A stretch of 64,000 nt of DNA from Parvibaculum sp045863935. Its GTDB lineage: Bacteria > Pseudomonadota > Alphaproteobacteria > Parvibaculales > Parvibaculaceae. Below the pieces are notes generated by a model that did no database searches, was not told where the DNA came from, and saw only the letters and a list, made by a program, of their open reading frames with translations. The stretch covers positions 11,880-75,879 of the forward strand of contig NZ_BTVP01000017.1 in NCBI RefSeq assembly GCF_045863935.1, read 5' to 3'. This document shows positions 15,878-25,118 of the stretch, piece after piece. The translations under genes and the position numbers were made by a program. Positions within the stretch are counted from its first letter, which is position 1. Each line of letters starts with the position of its first letter.

Positions 15878-17314
15878 GTGTCGCGAACGCCGATGATGAC
15901 GGAACAGCAAGCATCGATCAGACAGAAGCTCGCCAGCTACCTGGCGCAGCTCCCGCAGCCGGCTGTCCTGAAGCTCGCCTCCGGTCTGGAGCGGGAGCGG
16001 CTGCGCGGTACGGCCGGATTGCCCTACGAGATGATCCTTTCCGGCCTTCGACCGCTCCTCGCATCCTTTACGGGAAAACGGCCGGGCGCGCCGGATGCGG
16101 TGCGCCAGTTCTGCCGGCCGTTCGAGGATTTGCTTGTCGACGCAGACGAAGACGGCGTGCGGCAGGGGCGGATCTCCCGCTCCTCCGTCATGCGTGTCTG
16201 GGCCTGGCTCGAAGACGATCTGATGCCGGATGCCTTGCCCGACCTGAAGGCGCGTATCGCGGACCATACGTTGAAGGGCGACGACATCGCGCTGGAAGCC
16301 GCCGTTGCCGTCATGCATGCGTCGGCGGCCTCGGCCATTCGCGCGGCCATCGAGGAAGCGCGCCAGGACGCGGCGAAGCGCAAACAGGCCGAGAAGCGCC
16401 TCGGCGGCGAAAGCGGCCTCGAGGATGCCTGCGAAATCGCGAGCGTCCTGTCGGTCGCACCGTCCATGCTGCAGCTTCAGGCCGAACTGCCGAAGCGGAT
16501 CGACGACTTCAGCGACGGAATGGTCGCCATCCTGAAGGACGCCTACGAAAAATTGTCGGACGTGTCGGCTGCCGACGCTCTCTATCTTCCCTTCGCGGTG
16601 ATGGCACGCCTCAAGGAGCCCTCGCAGATCCTGCGTTTCGTGCGCAAGGTGGCGCATCAGCGCAACGACATGATCATCAGCCGTTGCGAGCTGTCGGTAT
16701 TTGGCGAACATCTGCTGGCGGACATGGAGCAGATTGCCCGCCGCACCGATGCGTTGCGTCCCGGTCATGCCGATCTCGACGTCCTTCTGGACGATGTCCG
16801 GCGCTTCGCACACCTGTCGAAAGGATTTGCAGCGGAAATCGACCTTCGCCGCAACGGCGAATGGGGCCAGCGCCTGCTTGCGACGCGGGCGCGCCTGTCA
16901 GCCGCCATTTCGCAGGAAATGTCGCGCTTCGAGACGGAACTCGTTCGCGCCTTCCCGTTTCACCAGTTCGGTCAATATGGCCGTGGCGGTCCGATGCGGC
17001 CCGACGTCGCCAAGGCGCCCGATCCGGCGCGGCTCGAGAGGGTGATGGCCTGCCTTCGCTTCGTGAACGGTGTCACGCCGATCTGCGAACCCCTTGGCGC
17101 GCAGAGCCATTGCCGCAGCATACGCCAGCAGATCGACACCTATCTTGCCTCCTACGAGGACCGGTTGCTGGAAGAGTTGCGTGTTGCACGCGGTTCCGCC
17201 CGCACCAACGCTCAGGATTTCGTCGAGGCCGCGGCCAGGCTTCATGAAACGATCGGTGAGGATGCGCAGGCGGAAATTTTGCGCCGTCGCGGGCAGGTCG
17301 CTGCCCAGGGCTGA
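15878..17314 (+). CDS. Conserved-looking protein of unknown function
   Basis: A 478-residue, mostly helical protein that I do not recognise. No signal peptide or membrane segment is visible. Helices rich in Ala, Arg, Glu and Leu dominate, for example ASAASAIRAAIEEARQD and KRKQAEKRLGG, and a glycine/aromatic patch FPFHQFGQYGRGG lies near residue 365. The GTG at 15878 is the longest start; ATGs at 15893 and 15896 are equally plausible because no clear Shine-Dalgarno marks any of them. It ends 3 bp before the stop of the convergent desulfhydrase gene. Codon use is typical of the host, so it appears to be a resident gene. Confidence 0.75.
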   Translation: MSRTPMMTEQQASIRQKLASYLAQLPQPAVLKLASGLERERLRGTAGLPYEMILSGLRPLLASFTGKRPGAPDAVRQFCRPFEDLLVDADEDGVRQGRISRSSVMRVWAWLEDDLMPDALPDLKARIADHTLKGDDIALEAAVAVMHASAASAIRAAIEEARQDAAKRKQAEKRLGGESGLEDACEIASVLSVAPSMLQLQAELPKRIDDFSDGMVAILKDAYEKLSDVSAADALYLPFAVMARLKEPSQILRFVRKVAHQRNDMIISRCELSVFGEHLLADMEQIARRTDALRPGHADLDVLLDDVRRFAHLSKGFAAEIDLRRNGEWGQRLLATRARLSAAISQEMSRFETELVRAFPFHQFGQYGRGGPMRPDVAKAPDPARLERVMACLRFVNGVTPICEPLGAQSHCRSIRQQIDTYLASYEDRLLEELRVARGSARTNAQDFVEAAARLHETIGEDAQAEILRRRGQVAAQG

Positions 17315-17317
17315 AGC

Positions 17318-18343
17318 TCAGCGCGAGGCGAATTCCCCCTCATAGGCGAACAGGCCGTGCGTGCCGCCCGTGTGAAGGAATATCGCCGCTTCCTTTTCCG
17401 CATATTTTCCAGACATGATCTGCCCGATGAAACCCGCCATACCCTTTCCGGTATAGACGGGATCGAGCAACACGCCTTCCGTCCGCGCGACGAGTTCGAC
17501 AGCCTCTCTCATTCCGGGCGTCGGCAGGCCGTAGCCCTCGCCTAGATAATCGCCATCGAGATCGATCGATCCGGCGGGAGGCGTGGAGGCATCGAGAAGT
17601 GTGGCCGTCTTGCAGGCGAGGGCGTGTATCCCTTCCGCCATGGCCGCCTTGTCCTGACGATAGACGTTGATGCCGGCGATAGCAGGCCCGCTGCCGCGAA
17701 GTGCCGCGCCGGCAACAAGACCGGCCTGCGTCCCCCCGCTTGATGAGGCGTGGACGAGGACCGTCTTGCCGAGGCCGAGCGCTTCCGCCTGTTCGGCAAG
17801 TTCGAGATAGGCCCGAGCATAGCCGAGCGACCCTGTCGGGCTCGACCCGCCGACGGGCACGAAATAGGCCTTGCCGCTGTTTGACTCGATCTCCTTGAAG
17901 AGTTCGCCGAAGACGCTCCCCGCATCGGCGTCTCCGGGTTCGACGCGGACTTCCGCACCGAGAATTCGGTCGAGCAGAAGATTGCCTGACTTGCGATAGG
18001 CCCGGCCCGAGTAGGGCACCGTGTCGAAGAGAACGAGAATGCAGGAAAGACCGGCCGCCGCCGCTGCCGCCGCTGTTTGACGGGCATGGTTCGACTGCAA
18101 TGCACCCGTCGTCACTACCGTATTGCAGCCCTGCGCCAGAGCCTCCCCCAACAGATACTCGAGCTTGCGCGTCTTGTTGCCGCCCGTCGCAAGTCCGGTG
18201 CAATCGTCTCTTTTGACGAAGAGGCGGGGGACATGTTGCGCGCCTCGCGCCTTGAGCGCCTCGCGCAGGCGGTGCATCTCGACGAGCGGCGTCGGCAGAT
18301 GGGCGAGCCTGAGATGTGGGAATTCGGTGAGCGTTTTCGGCAT
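17318..18343 (-). CDS. D-cysteine desulfhydrase / ACC deaminase family PLP enzyme
   Basis: A 341-residue PLP-dependent enzyme of the tryptophan-synthase-beta fold. Key features are LFVKRDDCTGLATGGNKTRKLEYLL with the probable Schiff-base Lys57, the GALQSNHARQTAAAAA substrate/phosphate segment, ASSSGGTQAGLVAGA, and the C-terminal LLDPVYTGKGMAGFI with FLHTGGTHGLFAY. D-cysteine desulfhydrases convert D-cysteine to pyruvate, sulfide and ammonia; ACC deaminases share the fold and cannot be excluded by eye. The gene is 3 bp downstream of the CoA-transferase gene, implying one transcript. Confidence 0.85.
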   Translation of the reverse strand: MPKTLTEFPHLRLAHLPTPLVEMHRLREALKARGAQHVPRLFVKRDDCTGLATGGNKTRKLEYLLGEALAQGCNTVVTTGALQSNHARQTAAAAAAAGLSCILVLFDTVPYSGRAYRKSGNLLLDRILGAEVRVEPGDADAGSVFGELFKEIESNSGKAYFVPVGGSSPTGSLGYARAYLELAEQAEALGLGKTVLVHASSSGGTQAGLVAGAALRGSGPAIAGINVYRQDKAAMAEGIHALACKTATLLDASTPPAGSIDLDGDYLGEGYGLPTPGMREAVELVARTEGVLLDPVYTGKGMAGFIGQIMSGKYAEKEAAIFLHTGGTHGLFAYEGEFASR

Positions 18344-18346
18344 GGA

Positions 18347-19570
18347 TCAGATGATCCCTTCCGAACGGAAAGCCGAAATTTCTTCTGCGGTGTAGCCGAG
18401 TTCGCCGAGAATGACGTCGGTATGCTCGCCGAGCAAAGGCGCGCGCTCGCGAACGGACGCCGGCGTACGCGAGAGCCGGAGCGGCGTCTCCATGACGGGC
18501 GCCGGGCCGGGAAGACCGGGGAAGGCGAGGGGCTTGAGATATCCCATTTCCTTGATATGGCGGTCGTCGAGGGCTTGCTGGGGCGAGTAGACGGGCCCCG
18601 CCGGAATGCGCGCCGCCTCGAGTTCGGCAAGCGCTTCTTCCGTCGTGCGGGTTTCCGCCCAGCGCTGCGTTCGCTCGGAGAGGATTTCGCCATGGTCGCC
18701 GCGCGCGAGGTCATCCTTGAAACGCGGGTCGGTAAGCCATTGATCCTCGCCCATCAGTCGCGCCCAGCGCTTGAAGAGCGGCATGCCAATGACCTGCACC
18801 AGTATCCATCCATCCTTGGTGCTGACGATGTCTGCCGGGCCGGCATAAGGCGAACGATTACCGATGGCAACGCGGTTCGTTTTGCGGAGGTCCTGCTCGA
18901 TCAGATGAAAATTGAAATAGGCCAGAGCCGTCGAAAGCAGCGAACCTTCGACAACTTGCCCCTTGCCGGATTTCGCTCGCTCCATCAGTGCCGCCATGGT
19001 CCCGAATGCGGAAAGCGATGCCGTGCCGAAATCGACCCAGGGCGCATAACTTTTAACCGGCTCCTCCGGATGGCCCGTCAGATAGGCCGCGCCCACCATC
19101 GATTGCGCGACGCCGTCGAAGCCTGTCCGCTCGCTATAGGGCCCGCCGTGGCCGAAGGCCGAAACCGTGGTGAGAATGATGTCGGGCTTTACCGCCGACA
19201 GGGTTTCGTAATCGAGGCCCATCGCTTTCAGCGTCGAGGGCGGCAGGTTCGCCACCACGACGTCCGCCGTGGCGACGAGGCGGCGCACGATGCTCCGGCC
19301 GGTTTCTGTCATGGGATCGAGGGTGAGACCGCGTTTGTTACGGTTCATCTGGAGGAACATCGCGCCTTCACCGCCTTCGCCAGGTCCCGCTTCTGGCACG
19401 ATCGGCTGAACGAAGCGGTCCTCCGACCCCTCGCGCCGCTCGATCCGGATAACCTCGGCACCCAGGTCGCCCAGAAGAGCCGCGCAGTAAGGCCCGGCAA
19501 TATAGCGGCCGAAGTCGAGTACGCGGACGCCCCCCAGAATTCCCCCGCCGCCACTTCTTTCGCCCGCCAT
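18347..19570 (-). CDS. CaiB/BaiF (type III) CoA transferase
   Basis: A 407-residue family III CoA transferase. The N-terminal Rossmann-like part reads VRVLDFGRYIAGPYCAALLGDLGAEVIRIE. NRNKRGLTLDP follows, then the catalytic aspartate, probably Asp170 in APWVDFGTASLSAF. The C-terminal part carries PYSERTGFDGVAQSMVGAAYLTG and LLGEHTDVILGELGY. These enzymes move CoA between carboxylic acids via aspartyl-CoA intermediates. It is the first gene of a two-gene operon with the desulfhydrase-like gene. Substrate unknown. The 198-bp divergent spacer to the kinase at 19769 would hold both promoters. Confidence 0.9.
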   Translation of the reverse strand: MAGERSGGGGILGGVRVLDFGRYIAGPYCAALLGDLGAEVIRIERREGSEDRFVQPIVPEAGPGEGGEGAMFLQMNRNKRGLTLDPMTETGRSIVRRLVATADVVVANLPPSTLKAMGLDYETLSAVKPDIILTTVSAFGHGGPYSERTGFDGVAQSMVGAAYLTGHPEEPVKSYAPWVDFGTASLSAFGTMAALMERAKSGKGQVVEGSLLSTALAYFNFHLIEQDLRKTNRVAIGNRSPYAGPADIVSTKDGWILVQVIGMPLFKRWARLMGEDQWLTDPRFKDDLARGDHGEILSERTQRWAETRTTEEALAELEAARIPAGPVYSPQQALDDRHIKEMGYLKPLAFPGLPGPAPVMETPLRLSRTPASVRERAPLLGEHTDVILGELGYTAEEISAFRSEGII

Positions 19571-19768
19571 GACGTTTCCCTCCGGTTTCGCTTCCCTGTC
19601 TCATTTTCGGACAGGCTTGGCTGCGCAAACGATAGGCAAGGCCTCGCCATTGAGAAAGGCCGTGCAACCAAATTTTGCATTTTATTTAGTCTTTGATCCC
19701 TACTCTACGCGCGCTGGGATCGCAGGAGGAGCGCCCCGGACGCGACGGAATGAAGAGGGGACGCTTGC

Positions 19769-21625
19769 GTGACGCGGTCGGTTGACACGATGGGAGAGGC
19801 TGTACCTGCACTTCGGCGAGAGCCGGAGAGCGAACCGGCCTATCGTTGGACGGGCGAATTTGCCGATCCCGTCCTCGAAGACAATTATATCCGTGCGAGC
19901 TGGACCGAAATTCGTTCCCGTCTCGGCGCGGTGCTGATCGCCGTCTATGTCTTCGTGAGCTGGATGGTATTCGATTTCGTCGCGCTCGGTTTCTCCTGGT
20001 CCTTCGCCGCGTTGACTTTCGGTCGTTTCGCCGCTCTGGGATCCATATTGCTGGCGTTGAAATATTTCCGCGAACCCGAAGACCGGCGCTCCTTCATGGC
20101 CTGCGCCTTTCTCACCCAGCTTCTCGTCGCGCTCGTCGCACCGCTGTCGCTCATGCTGAGCCAGGTCGATTTCGCCGCTGCGCTGCTCAGCGTCGTCGTC
20201 GTGCTTTTCGCATTCTATATCGGCGTACCGACACGCCTCGCGGCCAATCTCTTCCTCTCTTCGGCGCTTTGCGTTGGCTTCATAGCAGTTACGCCGTCGC
20301 TCGCCGATGTCTCACTGATCACTTTGCTCGAGATATGCCTTCTTTTCGGCGTCGTGAATGCGATCGGGGTCGAGATGGTGCGGGCGGCAAACCGCTTGCG
20401 ACGGAGCGGCTTTGCGACATTGCTGCGTCAGCAGGAACTCTACGACGAATTGAAGCGGGAAGTGGGTGTTCGCCAGGAGGCGGAGCAGGCGGTTCGCGCT
20501 ACGGAGGAAAGCTTCCAGAGCATTTTCTATGCGGCCCCCCTGCCGATTGCGCTGGTCGACCCGGCAACTTTCCATGTGATGCAGGCGAATATGGCCGCGC
20601 TGAAACTCTTTGGCATCGAGGAAGGCGACGTTGCCGATCTCGATGTGCGCAGGCTCTTCGAGGACGAGGACCTGTCGGGACGTCTCGACAGGCTCATCCT
20701 GACGGGCCGCGCCGGATCGCCGTTCGAACTCAGTATGAAGCGTATGGATGGCTCGACCATTCACGTCCTTGTTTCGGCAGCCACCCTGCACTTCCAGGGT
20801 CGTCGCGCCATGCTGATCGGCATTCAGGATGTGACCGCGCGCCGCAAGGAAGCGGAAGCGTTGCGGGATGCGCGCGACCAGGCGACGGCGGCAAGCCGCT
20901 CCAAATCCGAGTTCCTCGCGAATATGAGCCATGAACTCCGGACGCCTCTCAACGCGATTATCGGCTTTTCGGAGGCGCTTGAGCGCGAACTTTTCGGTCC
21001 TGTCGGTAATCCTCGCTACCGGGAATACGCGGAAGACATCCACAATAGCGGTGTCCATCTCCTGAGCCTCATCAATGACATTCTCGATCTCTCGAAGATC
21101 GAGGCTGGGCACTTCAAGCTTCACGAGGACGAGACCGAGCTTGACCATGTTGTTGAGTCGGCGACGCGGATCGTCCGCCACCGCGCACAGCAGGCGAATA
21201 TCGACATTGAATGCAAGATGCCGGGGCCGCCGATCGTCGTTGTTGTTGATGAGCGAGCGCTAAAGCAGATTCTCATCAACCTCGTATCGAACGCCGTGAA
21301 ATTCAGTCCGGACGGAAGCGCGATTTCGATCTCCGGACAGGTCACCGCGCAATATCTGCGCATTTCCGTGACCGATCAGGGCGCTGGGATCGCGGAGGAC
21401 GATATTCCCCGCGCGCTGACGCCATTCACGCAGCTCGATGGGTCGCTCTCGCGCCAGCATGAGGGAACGGGCCTCGGTCTGCCGCTGGCAAAGCACCTCA
21501 CGGAACTGCATGACGGTACGCTCTCGATCGAGAGCGAGCTTGGCAAGGGCACCACGGTGCATGTCGACCTGCCGCTCTCGCGCGTCGTCAATCGCGGGAC
21601 GCCGAAGGAGACAGCGGTTCTCTGA
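19769..21625 (+). CDS. Membrane-bound PAS sensor histidine kinase
   Basis: A 618-residue sensor kinase. The N-terminal 210 residues hold about six membrane segments (for example AVLIAVYVFVSWMVFDFVAL and LLSVVVVLFAFYIGV). A coiled stretch, then a PAS domain (about 245-360, SFQSIFYAAPLPIALVDP), leads into HisKA with SKSEFLANMSHELRTPLNAI (the phosphorylated His in SHELRTP) and HATPase with NLVSNAVKFSPDG, DQGAGIAEDDIP and GTGLGLPLAKHL. GTG 19769 follows GAGGGG; an ATG at 19790 is an alternative. No response regulator is adjacent, so it is an orphan kinase. Its catalytic core closely resembles that of the kinase at 47930-49789. Its stop lies 3 bp from the convergent acylase gene. Confidence 0.9.
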   Translation: MTRSVDTMGEAVPALRREPESEPAYRWTGEFADPVLEDNYIRASWTEIRSRLGAVLIAVYVFVSWMVFDFVALGFSWSFAALTFGRFAALGSILLALKYFREPEDRRSFMACAFLTQLLVALVAPLSLMLSQVDFAAALLSVVVVLFAFYIGVPTRLAANLFLSSALCVGFIAVTPSLADVSLITLLEICLLFGVVNAIGVEMVRAANRLRRSGFATLLRQQELYDELKREVGVRQEAEQAVRATEESFQSIFYAAPLPIALVDPATFHVMQANMAALKLFGIEEGDVADLDVRRLFEDEDLSGRLDRLILTGRAGSPFELSMKRMDGSTIHVLVSAATLHFQGRRAMLIGIQDVTARRKEAEALRDARDQATAASRSKSEFLANMSHELRTPLNAIIGFSEALERELFGPVGNPRYREYAEDIHNSGVHLLSLINDILDLSKIEAGHFKLHEDETELDHVVESATRIVRHRAQQANIDIECKMPGPPIVVVVDERALKQILINLVSNAVKFSPDGSAISISGQVTAQYLRISVTDQGAGIAEDDIPRALTPFTQLDGSLSRQHEGTGLGLPLAKHLTELHDGTLSIESELGKGTTVHVDLPLSRVVNRGTPKETAVL

Positions 21626-21628
21626 CCG

Positions 21629-23791
21629 CTATTCTCTTTCGCCGGGACGATAGCTTTCCTCGATATGGCCTTCGAGCTCTTCCCGCGTGAACCTGACAGG
21701 CTTCGTCCGCATTCCGACAAATAGCGGCGACTGGTCGTCATAATGTGGCGAGGACCGGTCGAGCGTCGCCGTGCCGAAGGGGTGTATGCTTTCGGATCTG
21801 AGCTTCCCGTTTCGATCCCATTCCACGAACATGATGAGCGTGTCGCCGCCATGTGCGGTGAGAGTTCCATCCTCCTCGCGTGACGCGTAGATGGCGCGCA
21901 GGATATCGGGGCCGCCATCGACTGGAAGATCGACCGATCCCCGTCGAAACCGGTTGACCTCGCCCCATTCGGGATCGAGCCGGCCGAAACGGGTTTTCAG
22001 CCGCGCTATGGCTTGCCGGAGTTTCTCCTCCGGGTCCGGGGGCGTTTCTCCGCGGATGCGGGCGCTGATGACAGGCTCGGCCGCCAGAATGGCGAGGGCG
22101 GCGCCGCGGTTGTGAACGTCGGCGCTACGATCCCACTCGCGCAGGATGTTCTGCGCTTCCACCATATCTTCATCGCCATTGGCATCGACAGCGATCAGTT
22201 CAGCTATGAGCTTCGCCATGGCGGAGTCGTTGCTGTAGTCGAGATCGAATTTGTAGGTACGGAACTCATCTCCTGTGATGGAGCGGTCCTCGCCATAGGT
22301 CTCCTCGATGCGAAGGGCGCGGTTCGTCATGTCGGTCTGAATGCCGAGCATTTCCGGAAATGTCGCTGGTTTCAGGTTGTCGTTCGCCGCCGTCGCCCGG
22401 AAGGGCGTGTTGTTTGCGTTGAACACATAACCGGCGTTCGGATTGATCAGCTTCGGGACGTGATTGAAGGGGATGTAGCCCCGCCAGATGAGCGATGAGT
22501 CATCGCCCGGCAAAACACCCGCCCAATCCGGCCCGTTCTTCCGGTCCGGAAACTGCGCGTTGTAGACATAGGCAATGTTCCCCTGCGCATCGGCATAGAT
22601 GTAGTTGATGCTCGGAAGCGCTTGCAGCTTCATCGCCTCGATCCATTCACCGAGATTTCGCGCCTTGTCGAGAGCGTAATATTGCTCGACCTGACCCATC
22701 TCTCCCATGCCGGCATAGCGCACGGCGAAGACGCCGTTCGGCGTCCTTAGCACCGGTCCATGTTCCGAGCGCAGCACCTCGCGCTCCACAGTCCACCAGA
22801 ACGGTCCCCAGAGGTCGACGCGGATCGTCGCTACGCTCGTTTCGAAGTCCCGCCACTCGCCGTCGAGGAGATACTGGTCTTCGTTATCGGGATTGATCGT
22901 GAGCCGGTAAATGTCGGCGAGGTCGGGCTCGTTCACTGTGTTTGCCCAGCCGAGCGTCGCATTGTGTCCGTGCAGCATGAAGGGCGACCCGGGAAAGAAG
23001 CCGCCCGCCACATGCCAGCCTTCCTCGCTTTCGATCACCGCTTCATACCAGGCAACGGGCCCGGCGAAAGGCTGGTGCGAGTTGACGAGAAGCCGCGTCG
23101 CGCCGTCCGCAGAACGGGCAGGGCTCACCGCGACCCCGTTCGAGCCGATGGGAAAAGGCTTCTCCGAGGGAAGAAACGCATCGACACCTTCTTTGGAGAG
23201 ACCGGCCTCACCACCGATCTTTCCCTCGAACACCGCAAGCAACACCTTGTCGAGGCCATAGAAGAAGGGCGTCTTGAACACGAAACCTGCCGCGACGTCG
23301 CGCCCCGTCATCGGCAGCGTTCCCGGAACGACTTCTTCGGGATGAAGCGCGGCATAATAGTTCACGCCATCGGCATAGGCCTCGATGACCTCGCGCACTT
23401 GCGGCGAGAGATCGCTCTCGTAGCGTGCTTCGACTGCTTGCCAGACGCCCATCAGATTGACGAGATAATCCGTCACTGCGGCCCGCTCGCCTTTCACGGA
23501 GGCAAGCTGCCCCCGCGTGGCGATGAGGACTTCCTGGATCGTCGCAAAGTCGTCTTCCGAATGGGCATAGCCGAAGCCGAAAGCGGCATCTGCATCCCGC
23601 TTGCCGAAGACATGCGGCACCCCCCATTCGTCGCGCGCGATCGTCGCGTCATAGGCAGCGGCCTTTTCGATGTAGGGGGCCGGATCGAGCGGTGGAGGTG
23701 CCTCCATTGCGCTGCGTGCGAGAATGACGGCGAGGGCGGCCGCCACAATGGCGGCCAGTCCGAACAATCCTGTCTTTGCGATGCGCAGCAA
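21629..23791 (-). CDS. Penicillin acylase family protein (Ntn-hydrolase)
   Basis: A 720-residue exported Ntn-hydrolase of the penicillin acylase/AHL acylase family. An N-terminal hydrophobic anchor (residues 9-26) precedes the alpha-chain region (YDATIARDEWGVPHVFGKRDADAAFGFGYAHSEDD). The beta chain would begin at Ser217 in PIGSNGVAVSP, the autocatalytic cleavage site and nucleophile. NSHQPF, GHNATLGWANTVNEPDLADIY and the C-terminal GGDTLIMFVEWDRNGKLRSESIHPFGTA with RPVRF-like ending are family features. It cleaves amide bonds of acylated substrates such as beta-lactam side chains or acyl-homoserine lactones in the periplasm; which one is unknown. Convergent with the kinase at 19769 (3 bp). 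Confidence 0.9.
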   Translation of the reverse strand: MLRIAKTGLFGLAAIVAAALAVILARSAMEAPPPLDPAPYIEKAAAYDATIARDEWGVPHVFGKRDADAAFGFGYAHSEDDFATIQEVLIATRGQLASVKGERAAVTDYLVNLMGVWQAVEARYESDLSPQVREVIEAYADGVNYYAALHPEEVVPGTLPMTGRDVAAGFVFKTPFFYGLDKVLLAVFEGKIGGEAGLSKEGVDAFLPSEKPFPIGSNGVAVSPARSADGATRLLVNSHQPFAGPVAWYEAVIESEEGWHVAGGFFPGSPFMLHGHNATLGWANTVNEPDLADIYRLTINPDNEDQYLLDGEWRDFETSVATIRVDLWGPFWWTVEREVLRSEHGPVLRTPNGVFAVRYAGMGEMGQVEQYYALDKARNLGEWIEAMKLQALPSINYIYADAQGNIAYVYNAQFPDRKNGPDWAGVLPGDDSSLIWRGYIPFNHVPKLINPNAGYVFNANNTPFRATAANDNLKPATFPEMLGIQTDMTNRALRIEETYGEDRSITGDEFRTYKFDLDYSNDSAMAKLIAELIAVDANGDEDMVEAQNILREWDRSADVHNRGAALAILAAEPVISARIRGETPPDPEEKLRQAIARLKTRFGRLDPEWGEVNRFRRGSVDLPVDGGPDILRAIYASREEDGTLTAHGGDTLIMFVEWDRNGKLRSESIHPFGTATLDRSSPHYDDQSPLFVGMRTKPVRFTREELEGHIEESYRPGERE

Positions 23792-23957
23792 GCGTTTCTC
23801 CTTTTTACCGGCCGGGCGCAGCCTAGCCCACCGCCCGATTCCGTCAAATCCAGGCTTCTCGGGGTTGGCGTGCTGCGTCCCTCCGCCGCTTTCGGCAGCG
23901 CCGTGAAACCTCTATACAGGCTCGTCAATCGACACGATTTTCAAAAGGGCGGTTTTC

Positions 23958-25049
23958 GTGCTGCTTCCGGCAAACGACATATTTCTCTTCCTCGGCTTTG
24001 CGGCGCTCACGGGCCTCGCGCTCTGGCTGATGCTGCGTCCGCTGCGCGCCGGGTCGCAGGCGGCGGAGGCAGATATGGGCGACAGCGAGGTCGCGCTCTA
24101 TCGAGACCAGCTGGAGGAGATTGAGCGCGATCTCGAACGCGGCATCATCGGCGCGAGCGAGGCGGAGGCCGCACGCATCGAAGTGTCGCGCCGCTTGCTT
24201 GCGGCAGACGAGGAGCGCATGCGGATGCGGCGCACCGGCACCGCCGATCCGCGCTGGCGAAAGGGGACGGCGCTTGTCCTTGCGCTGGCCGTACCCGCTC
24301 TCGCAATCATTGTCTATCTCGCCGAAGGCTCGCCGGGCATGGAAGGCCGGCCGTTCGCCGAGCGCATGAACGTGCCGCCGGAGGAACTTCCGCTTGAGGG
24401 TTTGGTGCTGCGGATCGAACGCCATCTCAAGAAGGAGCCGGACGATCTGCACGGTTGGGAACTGGTCGCGCCCGTCTATCTTCAACTGGGCCGTTTCGAG
24501 GAAGCGGCCAATGCCTGGAGCCGCGCCATGATGGTGGGTGGCGTAACCTCCGGCCGCCTTGCCGCGCGCGGTGAGGCCCGCGTCATGGCGAATGACGGCA
24601 TCGTCGGTCCGGCGGTAAAACGGGACTTCGAGAAGGCGGTGGAACTCGATCCGCTGGAGCCGCGCGCGCAATATTTCCTCGGTGTCGCCGAGCTCGACGC
24701 CGGGAACCGCGACGCGGCCCTTGAACGCTGGAAGAAGCTGCTTGCTTCCGCGCCCGAGGATGCGGCCTGGGCGGCCGCGCTTCGCGCACGGATCGCCGCC
24801 GTCGAGCGCGGCCCTGCGATGTCGGCTGCGGACGAACCGATGATTCGCGGCATGGTCGAAGGTCTCGCCACCCGGCTGCAGGAAAATCCGGACGATCTCG
24901 ACGGCTGGCTGCGGCTCATTCGCTCCTACAAGGTCCTGAACGAACCTGCGATGGCGCGCGAGGCCATTGCCGGTGCAAGAGCCGCATTTACGGGAGACGA
25001 GGCCGCGCTCGCCCGGATCGCAGAAGCCGAAAAATCGCTCTCCGACTAA
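23958..25049 (+). CDS. ccmI: Cytochrome c biogenesis protein CcmI
   Basis: A 363-residue heme-lyase accessory protein (CycH). Two membrane segments (about residues 8-28 and 101-119) bracket a cytoplasmic loop with VALYRDQLEEIERDLERGIIGASEAEAARIEVSRRLL, the CcmI-1 signature. The rest is a periplasmic TPR-rich domain (CcmI-2) that holds apocytochrome c during heme ligation. It starts at GTG 23958 with AAAGGGCGG upstream. It is the first of four ccm genes here (I, E, F, H), separated from ccmE by a chitosanase-like gene. Confidence 0.93.
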   Translation: MLLPANDIFLFLGFAALTGLALWLMLRPLRAGSQAAEADMGDSEVALYRDQLEEIERDLERGIIGASEAEAARIEVSRRLLAADEERMRMRRTGTADPRWRKGTALVLALAVPALAIIVYLAEGSPGMEGRPFAERMNVPPEELPLEGLVLRIERHLKKEPDDLHGWELVAPVYLQLGRFEEAANAWSRAMMVGGVTSGRLAARGEARVMANDGIVGPAVKRDFEKAVELDPLEPRAQYFLGVAELDAGNRDAALERWKKLLASAPEDAAWAAALRARIAAVERGPAMSAADEPMIRGMVEGLATRLQENPDDLDGWLRLIRSYKVLNEPAMAREAIAGARAAFTGDEAALARIAEAEKSLSD

Positions 25050-25118
25050 TCCCCGGTCTGTCCTGCCGCGCTGTAGGATTGCAACTGACTCACACAAGGC
25101 AGGACGGGGCAGGGCACC

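Noticed and set aside
18077..19696. 539-codon plus-strand frame opposite the CoA transferase
   Set aside because: Shadow of the desulfhydrase and CoA transferase genes, whose active-site motifs are intact on the minus strand.
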